A DNA stretch of 64,000 bases from JAXDMK01 sp963765955. GTDB taxonomy: Bacteria > Actinomycetota > Acidimicrobiia > Acidimicrobiales > AC-14. Shown one piece after another: positions 33,300-43,170 of the stretch. Below the pieces are notes generated by a model, which saw only the letters and a list, made by a program, of their open reading frames with translations, searched no databases and had not been told where the DNA came from. A program made the translations under genes and the position numbers. How positions within the stretch are numbered: the first letter of the stretch is position 1; each line of letters starts with the position of its first letter. The DNA is taken from positions 1 through 64,000 of the forward strand of contig CAVXYA010000001.1 of NCBI GenBank assembly GCA_963765955.1, in the 5' to 3' direction.

Positions 33300-34568
33300 G
33301 TGTACATCGACGGTCCCCTCGACGGGGCGGCCCTTGAGGACCGGGTCCGCGCCCTCGGCCGGGGCTCGATCCCCACCTTCGAGCTGTGCCTTCCCGACCG
33401 CCCGCCGCGGGTGATCGGACGGGGCGACCCGAAGTTCTCGTTCGTCGCCCATGACGGGGCCGGGGTCGAGGCGCTGGAGTCGCTGGACGAGCTGCGTATC
33501 GGCGAGGCCTACCTCGACGGCCACGTCGACATCCGGGGCGACATGGCCGCCGCCTTGGAGATGCGGCCGCTCCTCCGCGACCGGCACCTGCTCACCAGCC
33601 TGTGGCACACCGTCGGCGCGGCCGTCGTCTCCGGCCGGGTCGATCGGGACCGGCGGGCCATCCGGGCGCACTACGAGGCCGATCCCGAGTTCTGGCTGTG
33701 CTTCCTCGACCGGGAGGTCCACGCCTACTCGCACGGGATCTTCGAGCACGACGACGAGGCCCTCGAGCGGGCGATCGTGCGCAAGCTCGACTACGCCATC
33801 GACGCGTGCCGGCTCGGCCCGGGGTCGCGGGTGCTCGACGTGGGCGCGGGCTGGGGCGCTTTCGTCGCATTCGCCGGCCGCCGCGGCATCGAGGTCACGG
33901 GGTTGACGATCTCGTCGGAGTCGCGTCGGTATGTGGCCGGGGTGATCGAGCGGGAGGGCCTGCCGTGCGCGGTGGTCGAGGAGCACCTCTTCGAGCACCG
34001 GCCGCGGGAGCTGTACGACGCCATCGTCGTCCTCGGCGTCACCGAGCACCTGACCGACTACCCGGCGACGCTGCGGGAGTTCCAACGGGTGCTCAAGCCC
34101 GGCGGTCGGGTGTACCTGGACGCGACCGGGTCGCGGCGGAAGTGGGCCATGTCGACCTTCGCCCGGGCCCACGTCTGGCCCGGCGGCGGGACGCCCATGC
34201 GCGTGAGCAGCTACCTACGGGCGGTCGAGCGGAGCGCGTTCGACCTGGTCGAGGTGCGCAGCGATCGCCACAACTACGCCCTCACCACCCGTCGGTGGGC
34301 GGAGAACCTGGAGTCGAACCGGGACGTGGTCGTCAAACGGTGGGGCGAGCGGACGTACCGGCTGTTCAGGGTCTACCTCTGGGGCTCGTCGTCCGCGCTG
34401 GCCAGGGGAACCCTGGAGGCGTATCGCCTGGTTATGGAACTGCCCTCCCCCGTCCCCCACCGCAAGGAGATGCGGCGCCTGGGGACGGTCGGCCGCTCCG
34501 CCCGAGCCGTCGTCGATCGCAGGTTGCACGGCCGGCCAGAGAGGGGAAGCCGCTCCCAAGGCAACTGA
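33300..34568 (+). CDS. Cyclopropane-fatty-acyl-phospholipid synthase-like methyltransferase
   Basis: A 422-residue protein. An N-terminal SCP2/lid-like part (SFVAHDGAGVEALESLDELR, GEAYLDGHVDI) precedes the CFA methyltransferase core: AIRAHYEADPEFWLCFLDRE, YSHGIFEHDDEALERA, the SAM motif VLDVGAGWGAFVAFAGRRGI, then GLTISSESRRYVAGVIEREG. Usual CFA enzymes have YSCAYF and LDIGCGWG; here the Cys positions differ (YSHGIF, DVGAGWG). Cyclopropane formation is therefore not certain, and methylation of an unsaturated lipid is equally possible. The GTG at 33300 follows GCAGGAGG. Confidence 0.82.
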   Translation: MYIDGPLDGAALEDRVRALGRGSIPTFELCLPDRPPRVIGRGDPKFSFVAHDGAGVEALESLDELRIGEAYLDGHVDIRGDMAAALEMRPLLRDRHLLTSLWHTVGAAVVSGRVDRDRRAIRAHYEADPEFWLCFLDREVHAYSHGIFEHDDEALERAIVRKLDYAIDACRLGPGSRVLDVGAGWGAFVAFAGRRGIEVTGLTISSESRRYVAGVIEREGLPCAVVEEHLFEHRPRELYDAIVVLGVTEHLTDYPATLREFQRVLKPGGRVYLDATGSRRKWAMSTFARAHVWPGGGTPMRVSSYLRAVERSAFDLVEVRSDRHNYALTTRRWAENLESNRDVVVKRWGERTYRLFRVYLWGSSSALARGTLEAYRLVMELPSPVPHRKEMRRLGTVGRSARAVVDRRLHGRPERGSRSQGN

Positions 34569-34578
34569 AAGAGGAACC

Positions 34579-34764
34579 ATGACCACGCCAGCCCCGACGG
34601 TCACGGAGCACGACGACTTCGAGCGACAGCTCCTCGAGCTGCGCAAGCGCGAGAAGGCACACACCCGCGAGGGCGACGCGATCGCCGCGGCCCGGCGCCG
34701 GCTGCCCATGACAGAGGTGCCGCCCGAGACCACCGTCATCGGTCCCGACGGCCCGGTGCGCTGA
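34579..34764 (+). pseudogene. N-terminal fragment of a DUF899 (thioredoxin-like) gene
   Basis: The 61 residues (DDFERQLLELRKREKAHTRE, GDAIAAARRRLPMTEVPPET) match only the first helix region of DUF899 proteins, which normally run about 220-250 aa with a thioredoxin-like core. The stop follows VIGPDGPVR, the point where the core would begin. Codon use is normal. It is a truncated gene, or a stand-alone head, 10 bases after the methyltransferase. Confidence 0.6.
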
Positions 34765-34835
34765 TTGGGCCTAGGGACGGCGGTCGACCGGTGCCCCAGT
34801 GGACGCGCCCGGGCGTCACCGGGGTCGCAGGCTCG

Positions 34836-35492
34836 CTACCGACGGGTGAAGGTCACGTGGGTGACACCGCTGGGTGAGGAGACCGCCTCGATGTCGTAGC
34901 GCTCCTCGACACCCTCGATGCCGTCCCACAGGCGAACGCCGCGGCCGAGCAGGATCGGCACCTGCACGACGTGGAGCGTGTCGATGAGGTCGGCAGCGAG
35001 GAAGTCCCGGACGACGGTCGGGCCACCGCCGACGCGCACGTCGAGGTCGCCGGCTGCCTCCCGGGCGAGGTCGAGCGCCTCGTGCGGGTTGGCGTCGACG
35101 AAGTGGAACACGGTGCCGCCCTCCATCTCGATCGACGGGCGCGGGTGGTGGGTGAGGACGAACACCGGCGAGTGGAACGGCGGGTTCGGCCCCCACCAGC
35201 CCCGCCACTCGGCGTCGGTGCCGACATCGGTCCACGGGCCGGTCTGGGGGCCGAACTTGCCCCGGCCCATGATCTCGGCACCACAGCCACGGGCATGGCG
35301 TTCGGCGAACGAGTGGTCGACACCCGCAGTGCCACCGGGCTCACCGACCATCGACCGCCAGAACCGGGTGGCGAACATCCACTCGTGCAGGCGTTCCCCG
35401 GCGTGACCGAACGGCGCTTCGAACGTGATGCCGTCGCCCGTCCCGAATCCGTCGAGGGAGATCGAGAAGTTGTGGACGCGGACCTGGGACAT
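34836..35492 (-). CDS. Dihydrofolate reductase-family protein (RibD C-terminal type)
   Basis: A 218-residue protein starting SQVRVHNFSISLDGFGTGDG. Further motifs are GCGAEIMGRGKFGPQTGPWT, PVFVLTHHPRPS, LDVRVGGGPTVVRDFLAADL and a C-terminal PILLGRGVRLWDG. These are the standard blocks of RibD_C/DHFR-like reductases of the yyaP/yddH group. The GGG loop would bind NADPH. The substrate is unknown. The ATG at 35492 is used because homology starts there. Confidence 0.85.
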   Translation of the reverse strand: MSQVRVHNFSISLDGFGTGDGITFEAPFGHAGERLHEWMFATRFWRSMVGEPGGTAGVDHSFAERHARGCGAEIMGRGKFGPQTGPWTDVGTDAEWRGWWGPNPPFHSPVFVLTHHPRPSIEMEGGTVFHFVDANPHEALDLAREAAGDLDVRVGGGPTVVRDFLAADLIDTLHVVQVPILLGRGVRLWDGIEGVEERYDIEAVSSPSGVTHVTFTRR

Positions 35493-35609
35493 GGCGACCT
35501 CCCGAACGGTAGCCACCGTCGCCCACGAGGCGCACACGCGCCGCATCGAACCGTAGGTACTGATGCGTGTCGTCGCCTGACCGTCAGGCCCAGCCCCTCC
35601 GGTGATGGC

Positions 35610-36503
35610 TCATCGGCTCGGTTGCCCATCGCTGCGGAGGGAGGCTGCAGCCGTGTGATGGAGGATCGCGGGCACGATGGTCGGCCAATCGGCTCTGTCG
35701 ACGCCGTGGCCGGCTCCATCGACCGGTAGCAGCATGGCGCCGGGGATCTCCTCGGCCAACACCTGGCCGTGCGCGAGCGGGAACATCGGGTCGGCCGTGC
35801 CGTGGATCACAAGCGTTGGCATGGTGATCGACGACAGTGGCGGATGTGGCCTGTCGCCGTGAGCCATGAGGTCGTGGTTCTGCAGCGACACGACGTTGTC
35901 TGCGCGCCCTACGTCACGGCGGACGAGGTCACGGCAGGCGGCTTCGTCGAATGTTCGGCTCGGGCCGGCGAGAACCCGGGAGTAGCCGACGAGGTAGTCG
36001 ATCACCGACTCGCGGTCCGTCCAGTCGACCTTCGCTTCGGCCAAGAAGCGACTGAAATCGGCGGTTGGCGGTGGGAGATCCCGGTCGACGGGTATCGCGG
36101 GCGAGGTGCTGATGAGGACGAGCGTCGAGACACGATCGGCGAAGTCCAGGGCCAAGAGTTGCGCCATGGCCCCGCCCGCGGATACGCCCACCACGTGTGC
36201 CGACCCGAGACCGTAGGCATCGAGCACGCCGGCAGCGTCGGCCACCAGGTCGGCACCGCTGTAACCGGGGCGCCCGGGTTCGTAGGTGGTTGATCGGCCT
36301 GTGTCGCGGTGGTCGTAACGGATCACGAAGCGGCCGCCGTCGGCAAGGCGCCGGCAGAACTCCTCCTCCCACCACAGCATGGATGCGCCGAGACCCATGA
36401 CAAGAAGAACCGGCAAATCGGTCGGTTCGCCGAAGGGCTCAGCGCGCTCGGCCAAGTCGCTCCCTCCCGCGGCAGCCTTTGGGTGGACGCCCCGCGAACA
36501 CAA
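35610..36503 (-). CDS. Alpha/beta-hydrolase
   Basis: Up to 297 residues. The oxyanion region is VLLVMGLGASMLWWEEEFC, the nucleophile elbow VVGVSAGGAMAQLLALDFAD (Ser of GVSAG), the acid in HGTADPMFPLAHG and the His in GAGHGVDRADW. A usual first strand and substrate-sensing hairpin precede VLLVMG in this family. Here the head (PKAAAGGSDLAERAEPFGEP) is shorter and different, so the 5' end may be truncated or replaced. The substrate cannot be told. Confidence 0.8.
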   Translation of the reverse strand: MCSRGVHPKAAAGGSDLAERAEPFGEPTDLPVLLVMGLGASMLWWEEEFCRRLADGGRFVIRYDHRDTGRSTTYEPGRPGYSGADLVADAAGVLDAYGLGSAHVVGVSAGGAMAQLLALDFADRVSTLVLISTSPAIPVDRDLPPPTADFSRFLAEAKVDWTDRESVIDYLVGYSRVLAGPSRTFDEAACRDLVRRDVGRADNVVSLQNHDLMAHGDRPHPPLSSITMPTLVIHGTADPMFPLAHGQVLAEEIPGAMLLPVDGAGHGVDRADWPTIVPAILHHTAAASLRSDGQPSR

Positions 36504-37111
36504 TTAGCTCCGCGCGCCGGACTCATCGATCGGCGCGGACACGCCGATCTTGCCACGATCACCGCAAAGATCGACGGGTACGGATTCGCGCGCGAGAGCC
36601 GAGAGTCCCAGGACGCGCAGCCCCAGGCCCCTCCCCTGGGTGACGAGCCCGGTCGAGGCCACGCCTTCGACCCTCCTCGAAGAGGCGTCTCGGGATGTGC
36701 CGCTCTTCCCCTCGCCCGCTGGCGCGGCCCGCAAGCAGACCAGCGGCTTGGAGCGTTACCGCCCGCCTGTCGCACCGACCGCCCGGCGATGTAGCCGGCA
36801 ATCCTGCCTCGGGTGATCGGGCAGCGGAGCTGTCTCGCTCCTCAGGGAGAACTCACAGTCGTCTCCCGCGGCGTCATCGTCGCCCCGCCTCGGGTAATCG
36901 CCCCCTGGAAGCCAAATCCGGTCCAGCACGTGGAACGAAACTCCAGTACCTGGCGAATGCCGGCCGGGCATCAGCGACGGGCGAGTCCCGGCACTTTCCC
37001 CTCTAGTCGTTCAGCGGACCGTTTGGAAGCGCGAGCCGCCGCGGCGAGCCTGACCCAGGAAACCTGTCCAGAAGTCATCGGAATGCTGCCATAGGTGTCG
37101 CAGGGTCATGG
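36504..37111. other. Intergenic stretch without a supported gene
   Basis: About 600 bases between the hydrolase and the DUF222 gene. Several open frames of 60-160 codons exist on both strands, but none shows a recognisable family, signal peptide or ribosome-binding site. TGGAACGAAACTCC at 36931-36944 resembles the inner part of a Tn3 end, but the flanking 38-base pattern is absent. Upstream the segment may contain the lost 5' end of the hydrolase. Confidence 0.4.
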
Positions 37112-37117
37112 TAGAAT
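37112..37117 (+). promoter_or_regulatory. Leaderless -10 box (TAGAAT) of the DUF222 gene
   Basis: TAGAAT at 37112-37117 is followed by 7 bases and the ATG at 37125. No ribosome-binding site precedes the ATG. It has the same spacing as the toxin-antitoxin promoters. Confidence 0.45.
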
Positions 37118-37124
37118 CGAACGT

Positions 37125-38361
37125 ATGATCGGCCTGCGGGTGGGCGAGCTGGTGGCGGGATTGGAAGAGGTGCTGGCCGAGCTCGACCCCGAGGCGCTGG
37201 GTGCGAGCGAGTCGCTCGAGCTGATGGGCGCCTTCGCCCGCATGCAGCGCCTGGGGGCGGCGGGCACGGTGCTGTGTTCGCGGCGGATGGCGGAATCCCA
37301 GGCCTGGTTCTCGACTGGCCATCGCTCGCCGGCGCATCTGCTGGCCGATGCCACCGGTGTCGGCGTCGGCCAGGCGGTGGACCTGCTGGAGGCGGCCGAG
37401 GCCATGCGCGCGCCTGCCGGCCACGGAGGACAGGTTCCGCTCCGGTGCGCTCACCGAGCGCCAGGCGGTGGAGGTGGCCACTGCCGCAGTCGCCGATCAG
37501 GGCTCGGAAGCGGAGCTGTTGGAGCTGGCCGAGGCCGGGTCCTTCCCCGAGCTGCAACGGGCGGCGGCCCGGGTGCGGGCGGCGGCCACCGACGACGACG
37601 AGCGCCACCGCCGGGCGCATCGTCGGCGCCACCTGCGCCACTGGGTCGATCTCGAAGGGTCATTCCGCTTCTCCGGCAGCCTCACCCCCGAAGCGGGCGC
37701 CATCGTGCTGGCCGCCCTCGAGCCCCACCGCCAGGCCATCGCCCGACGGGCGGCGGAGGACCATCGGGGCCGGAGTCGCAAACGTCGGGATGCCGATAGC
37801 GCAGTGGTGGCCGACGCGCTGGTGGCCATGGCCCGGGCCGCGACCGCCGCCCAGCCCGCCGATGCCCTGCGACCCCCGTCGGCCATGATCCACGTGCGGG
37901 TCGACCACGGTGCGCTGCGGCGGGGCCACACCGAGCGGGGCGAGGTGTGCGAGGTGCCGGGGGCGGGGCCGGTCACGGTGGGCTGGGTCAACAGCCTGCT
38001 GGCCGACGCCGTCGTGGCCGCGCTCGAGGTCGACGACGGCGAGGTGCGCAAGGTGGTGCACCTGGGCCGTGGCATTCCCGCCCGGGTGCGCACCGCGCTG
38101 CTGGAGCGAGACCCGGTCTGCGTGGTGCCCGGCTGTGGCGTCGCCAACGACCTGGAGATCGACCACGTCCGCCCGGTCGCCGAGGGCGGCCGCAGCGAGC
38201 TGGCCAACCTCTGCCGCCTCTGCCGGTTCCACCACTACCTCAAGACCCACCACCGCTGGCGCGTCTCCCGGCGGGGCAAACGTTGGCTATGGGAGGGGCC
38301 CCACGGCCCCCCTCCCGACCCCCGGGCCCGCCAACCCGAGCTGACGGCCGCCTCGGGCTAG
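37125..38361 (+). CDS. DUF222 (13E12 repeat) HNH endonuclease-like protein, one frameshift
   Basis: The N-terminal DUF222 part (RVGELVAGLEEVLAELDPEA, RRMAESQAWFSTGHRSPAHL) lies in one frame up to about 37415. There an extra C moves to the frame of ATEDRFRSGALTERQAVEVA, which continues through FRFSGSLTPEAGAIVLAALE to 38361. The C-terminus holds an HNH nuclease fold: CVVPGCGVANDLEIDHVRPV, then LCRLCRFHHYLKTHHRW. This protein family is present in many near-identical copies in actinobacterial genomes. Read with one indel the protein is about 411 aa and complete. Confidence 0.82.
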
Positions 38362-38973
38362 ACCGCGCCCGTCGGGCGCCCGGGGCCACGAACGACCGTC
38401 ACCGCGCCCATCGAGCATGGGGGCCCACCGGCGGCGATCGCTCTAGACCGTCGCCGGAGGTCTCCGAGATGTGCCGGAGCATCGCTGGCGCCGTCGTGCT
38501 CGGCGATGAACCCTCGGTGGGCGTCGACGTCACGCCTTCCAGACATGCTCGGCGGCCAGGGGGTCTCCGGCAAGTGCCGTTCCTCTCCGCCCTCCTCCCG
38601 GGCGTCGTGAGCGGTAACGGCCCTCGTCCGCAATTATCGCCCGCCTGGGCATGCGCATGGGTGGCGTGTCCACTCGTGAGGACCAATCGAACGGTGCCCG
38701 GCGCGTCGCCACGCACCCCCGGAGCGGCACGGTGATATTGACGCCCCCGGCAGAAGCACCGTCACGTTCCCGACGCCGGGCACTGTCCACCTTCGCGTCG
38801 CTTCATACGAGTGCGTTGTGTCCTCGGCAAACCCGTCGAGCAGAGCGGTGAACCGGAGCGCACGTAAGCCAGGTCGGGCTACCTACGCTCGCCCGCCACT
38901 CATCGCCGGCGATGACAAGACGACCGCGAGCGACTCCGCGGGAACAGGCCTGTACAGCCGATACCGTGGCTCT
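38362..38973. other. Intergenic stretch without a supported gene
   Basis: About 600 bases. Open frames here are antisense or Arg/Ala-rich shadows with no recognisable domain. Just before the next gene, GATACCGTGGCTCT precedes a GTG at 38974 and could hold a leaderless -10 box (TACCGT, 6 bases before the GTG). Confidence 0.4.
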
Positions 38974-39234
38974 GTGACGCGAGTGCCGGGTGGAGTGGTG
39001 CACGAGCTTCCAGGTGACCTCCGGGAAGCGCTGGTGGCCAACTCCTCTGCACTCGATGCCTGGGAGGACATCACACCTCTGGCCCGCAACGAGTTCATCT
39101 GCTGGGTCGAGGATGCCAAGCAGGCGACGACACGAGCGCGCCGCATTCGCCGGACCCAGGAGGAGCTGGAGGACGGCCAGCGCCGACCCTGCTGCTGGCC
39201 AGGGTGCGACCACCGCGAGCGCACCGGCAGCTAG
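38974..39234 (+). CDS. YdeI/OmpD-associated domain protein (short)
   Basis: An 86-residue protein that is essentially one OmdA/YdeI C-terminal domain: HELPGDLREALVANSSALDA, WEDITPLARNEFICWVEDAK, TRARRIRRTQEELEDGQRRP, ending CCWPGCDHRE. Family members carry this domain alone or after an N-terminal DUF1905 domain. The role is unclear (bacteriocin tolerance has been suggested for YdeI). The GTG at 38974 is chosen from the start of homology. Sequence 39235-39458 has no gene. Confidence 0.75.
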   Translation: MTRVPGGVVHELPGDLREALVANSSALDAWEDITPLARNEFICWVEDAKQATTRARRIRRTQEELEDGQRRPCCWPGCDHRERTGS

Positions 39235-39458
39235 CGCCCTGGACGGCGACCATCGGGAACGGCCGTGGGGCAGCCCTGTCACGTGGCTTGTCTGCGTCGC
39301 ACGAGTCCATCGGTGGGGTGACCTGGGAGGCACGTGGGCCGCACCTTGGCGGCCACGCACCCGAACCGGGCTGGTTCTCGACGTCTGAGAGCGTTCCACG
39401 CGGGAGCGACCGAGCGATCGCCGGCCAGCGTCCCACTTCGGTGATAACGCACGTCGGC

Positions 39459-40117
39459 TCAGACGAGGCCGAGCATCCCCGCCATGCCGTACGGGTCGCT
39501 CTCGTCGAAACCGCCGGCCGCGACGACGATCACTACCAGGACGATCCCGACCACGGACAGGCCGATGTTGATCCAGGAGATGACCTGGGCTGCGGTGGCC
39601 ATCGCTTCGCCTTCGAGCGCGCCGCCCGATGCCCGGATGTGCCGTTTGGCGGTCGGTGCGAGGAACAGGGCCACGACGGCCGGGATCACCGGGCAGAAGA
39701 CGAACGAGATGATCGACAGCACCAGGGCGGCGATGGCGTTGCCCTCCGTCCGGCGCACCGGGTAGCCGTAGGGTCCCGTCGGCGGGCCGTACCCGTATGG
39801 CGGCGGAGGCGCGCCGTAGCCGCCGGCCGGCGGGGGCGGCGGTCCGCCGGGAGAAGGTGGCGGGAACGGCGCTCCGTCGGGCGGCGGGGGCGGCCCGGGC
39901 GGGCGGGTCGGGGGTGGCGGTCCGTCGGGCGGCGGGGGCGGTCCGCTCGGGGGCGGGGGCGGGCCGGGGCGGCGGGCGGTCCGCCGGGCGGGGAGGATGA
40001 CGGTCCGCCGGGCGGGGCGGATGACGGTCCGCCGGGCGGCGGGGGCGGCGCGTCGGGCGGAGGGGGCGGTCCGCTCGAAGGCCTTGGTTCGTCGGACCAG
40101 GAGGGCGGATCGCTCAC
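39459..40117 (-). CDS. DUF4190 membrane protein with Pro-rich N-terminal arm, one frameshift
   Basis: The gene starts at 40117 (MSDPPSWSDEPRPSSGPP) and runs into a long Pro/Gly repeat. A one-base shift around 39970-39995, inside the GC-only repeat, leads to the frame GPPPPPDGAPFPPP, AGGYGAPPPPYGYGPPTGPY, then the DUF4190 domain from about 39758. There, NAIAALVLSIISFVFCPVIP and INIGLSVVGIVLVVIVVAAG give two membrane helices. Such proteins are common in actinobacteria and may have a cytoplasmic Pro-rich arm. The function is unknown. Confidence 0.75.
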
Positions 40118-40146
40118 TCCCCCACGCTAACGGGCGTTCCGAACGA

Positions 40147-41440
40147 TCAGCCGGACGTGTCGACCTCGCTCGGTCGGACGCAGGCCCGGACGACGCCAGC
40201 CAGGGCCACGATGGTCCCTGCGGCGAGGGCGACGAGCACTCGGCGGAGGGCGTCGCCAGGGATCATCACTACCACTGCGGCCGTCGCCGCCCCCGCCAGC
40301 CAGGCGGCAGCCGCGGCCCGAGCCCGGCCGGCGCCGGCCAGGGCCGATGTGGCCGTCAGGGCGCCCAGGTAGGCCGCCGTCGACACCGCCAACAGGGCCA
40401 GGGCAGCGGCACCCAGTCGGGGCCCGCGTCCGGTCAGCACGTCGAGCACGGCGTCGCCCAGGAGGACGGACGACGATCGCTCCGACCGCGGCCGCGCCGA
40501 CCGCGGCGGCCAGCACCGCCTTGCCCACCGCGGCCGTAGCGGTGGGCGTGGCATCGGAGTCGGCGGCGACGGCCGGGACGACCGCGGCCAAGACCCCCTT
40601 CCACGCCAGGGCCGGCGCCCGGGCGAGCACCACCGCCATGGCCAGTCGCGCCGTACGCGGGTCGCCCGCCGGCGTCAGCAGCGCGAAGGTCGCCGGTGAG
40701 GTGAGGAACAGCCCCTGGGAGAGCAGGCCGGCCCAGGTCAGCGACCTTACCCGGGCCACAACCCCGCCCGCCGCGCCAAAGGCGGCAGAGCCGCTCGTAA
40801 CCTGGCTCCCGGGTCCGGCCACGACCGTCGCCACGACCGCGGCCGCCGCCACGGCCGCGGCGAGGGCCCAGGCGCACGGGCCGGCGTCGTGGGTCACGAG
40901 GGCCGTCCCACCGACAAGGGCGAATCGGGCCACCCCTTCCACCGCGACCGTCGCCGCCAGCGCCGGCGAGCGTCGCTCCCCCGCCAGCCGGCCCCATGCC
41001 AGATGGAGCGGGCCGTAGGCGACCGCGATCACGGCCAGGGCCAGGGGGACGGCCACACTGCCGGCAAAGACCCGGTGGCGCAGCGCCAGTCCCGCTACGG
41101 CCACCGCCACCGCGGCCACCGCCGCCCGGCGAACGACGACTCGAGCCACGTCGCCCGACGGCTCGCCCCGGGCCGTCCCCCGGGCCGCCTCCTGCTCGAC
41201 CGACGACCACAACCCGGGCCCGACGACCACGGCCAAGGCCCAGGCGACGGCCAGGGGTCCCACGCCGTCGGCGCCGAGGACCCGGGTGGCGAGGGCCAGG
41301 CCGGCGACCGACGCCGCCCCTGAGACCAGGGCACCGGCGCCCACCATCCCCATCGCCCCCAACCGGCCTCGCACCGGGCCACCGTGGCCGGGTAGGTCGG
41401 GGCCGCGCCAATGCTGCCGGGATTGGCGCGCCGAAGACAT
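40147..41440 (-). CDS. Polysaccharide flippase-like membrane protein (MATE/Wzx superfamily), one frameshift
   Basis: A hydrophobic protein of about 430 aa with 11-12 helices. It begins GAMGMVGAGALVSGAASVAG, continues LATRVLGADGVGPLAVAWAL (the G..G.G.. entry of Wzx/MATE), and ends after a shift near 40465 with LAAVSTAAYLGA-like helices to the stop at 40147. Without the shift the frame becomes Arg-rich and antisense-like. It is divergent from the aldolase-epimerase-GT2 operon and probably exports a lipid-linked glycan made by that group. The substrate is unknown. Confidence 0.7.
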
Positions 41441-41457
41441 TTTGTTAGCTTCTCCTA

Positions 41458-42252
41458 ATCGACCTCTTCGCGTTCACCACCGATCCCGACGTCGCCCGCC
41501 GGGTGGTGCGAGCGGGGGCCGCGGGCGTGGTCGTCGACTGGGAGCGTCGGGGCAAGCGTCGCCGTCAAGCGGGCTGCGACACCCAGATCAACGCCGACAC
41601 GCCCGACGACCTGGCCGGGGTGCGGGCCGCCACCGGCGGGCGCGTCCTCTGCCGGGTCAACGGGTGGGGCCCATGGACGGCGGGTGAGATCGACCTGGCC
41701 GTGGAGCTGGGCGCCGACGAGGTGCTCCTGCCGATGGTGCGTCGCCCGGAGGAGGTCGAGGCGGCCGCCCGGCGGGTGAGGGGGCGCTGCGGCCTCGGCA
41801 TCCTCGTCGAGACCGGCGACGCCGTGCGCCGGGCCGACGAGCTGCTCCAACACCCGTTGTCCAGGGTCTACGTGGGCCTGAACGACCTGATGATCGACAG
41901 GGGTTGCGGTCCCCTGTTCGCGGCGCTGGTCGACGGGACGGTCGACCGCATCGCGGAGGCGGCCGCCGACGCCGGCGTCCCCTTCGGCGTGGCCGGCCTC
42001 ACCGTTCCCGAAGGGGGGCATCCGGTTCCCAGCCGGCTGCTGGCGGGCGAGCTGTCCCGCCTCTCGGCGTCGTTCACGTTCCTGCGCCGGTCGTTCCACG
42101 CCGACACCGCCGGTCGCGACCTCGACCTCGAGGTTCCCCGAATCCTGGCCATGACGGATGAGGCCCACGCCCGCGACCGAGAGCAGGTCGCCCGGGACCG
42201 GGCCGAGCTGGAAGCGGCGGTCGGGCTCCAGTTCGAGGACGAGGCGGTGTGA
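41458..42252 (+). CDS. HpcH/HpaI-type aldolase family protein
   Basis: A TIM-barrel protein of about 264 aa: IDLFAFTTDPDVARRVVRAG at the start, then VVVDWERRGKRRRQAGCDTQ, LGADEVLLPMVRRPEEVEAA, GILVETGDAVRRADELLQHP, YVGLNDLMIDRGCGPLFAAL. The metal-binding Glu (VETGDA) and Asp positions are present. The homologous start would be at 41458, but the codon there is ATC. The first canonical start is GTG at 41503. A -10-like TTAGCT lies 7 bases before 41458, so a leaderless mRNA could begin there. It overlaps the epimerase gene (GTGA). It is likely part of sugar or cell-surface glycan assembly. Confidence 0.75.
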   Translation: MDLFAFTTDPDVARRVVRAGAAGVVVDWERRGKRRRQAGCDTQINADTPDDLAGVRAATGGRVLCRVNGWGPWTAGEIDLAVELGADEVLLPMVRRPEEVEAAARRVRGRCGLGILVETGDAVRRADELLQHPLSRVYVGLNDLMIDRGCGPLFAALVDGTVDRIAEAAADAGVPFGVAGLTVPEGGHPVPSRLLAGELSRLSASFTFLRRSFHADTAGRDLDLEVPRILAMTDEAHARDREQVARDRAELEAAVGLQFEDEAV

Positions 42253-43170
42253 GGGCCCTCGTCACCGGCGCCGGCGGGTTCGTCGGTGCCCACCTGGCCG
42301 CCCGCCTGGCCGGCGACGGGTGGGACGTCACCGGTGATCGTCCGGCCCGGGAGCCCGCCCTGGCGCCTCGAAACCCTCGGTGTGGCCGGCGATGTCGAGG
42401 TCGTCGAGGCCGACCTGTCCGACCCCGGGGCCACGGCCGCCGCGGCCGAGGCTGCACGTCCCGACGTCGCCTTTCTCCTGGCCGCGGCCCGGGACGACGC
42501 CACCGCTGACCAACGCCGGACCACCGCCGCGGTCAACGGGACGAGCGCGCTGTGGCTGGTCGACGCCCTGCCTGACCGCTGCCGGGCCGTCGTCCGCCTG
42601 GGATCGTCCACCGAGTACGGCGAGGCCTCGGGTCCCATGGACGAGGGGTCGCCGCTCCGCCCCCGGGGCTTCTTCGGCGCCACCAAGGCGACCGGCTCGC
42701 TGCTGACCGTGGCCGCCGCCGGTGGGTGGGGGATGCGCTCGGCGGTGCTGCGGGCGTTCCAGGTCTACGGTCCCCTCGACCACCCCGGCCGGCTGGTGCC
42801 GAGCGCCATCCGGGCCGCCCGCACGGGCACCGAGTTGCCGCTCACCGGGCCGGGGCGGCGGCGGGACTGGATCTACGTCGACGATGTGGTCGAGGCGTGC
42901 GTGAGGGCGGCCGGGGCGGATCACCTGGCCGCCGGTCAGGTGCTCAACATTGGCACTGGGCGCCAGGTGGCCAACGAGGAGCTGGTGGCGGAGGTGGAGC
43001 GGGTCACTGGTCGTCCGGTGCAGGTGGCGGCCGACGCCCATCCGGGACGGGGATGGGACGCGCCCTCGTGGGTGTGCGACCCCTCGCTCGCCCGCGCCCT
43101 CCTGGGCTGGGAGGCCAAGGTCGACCTGGCCGACGGGCTGGCTCGGTGCTGGGAGCTCGACCGGTCGTGA
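42249..43170 (+). CDS. NAD-dependent epimerase/dehydratase (extended SDR), one frameshift
   Basis: It starts at the GTG of 42249 with the Rossmann motif ALVTGAGGFVGAHLAARLAG. One extra G near 42334 changes frame. The rest reads IVRPGSPPWRLETLGVAG, the active-site region VRLGSSTEYGEASGPMDEGS (Ser-x3-Tyr-like), FFGATKATGSLLTVAAAGG (YxxxK position replaced by FFGATKA) and QVLNIGTGRQVANEELVAEV. Nucleotide-sugar epimerases and dehydratases have this build. The stop overlaps the GT2 start (GTGA). The sugar is unknown. Confidence 0.82.

Noticed and set aside
32493..34172. A 559-codon minus-strand open frame
   Set aside because: It is antisense to the patatin and CFA-like genes. No domain, signal or ribosome-binding site supports it.
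36931..36944. TGGAACGAAACTCC resembling the inner part of a Tn3 end
   Set aside because: The outer GGCC block and the 17-18 base spacing of the three real copies are absent, and no transposase remnant is nearby.
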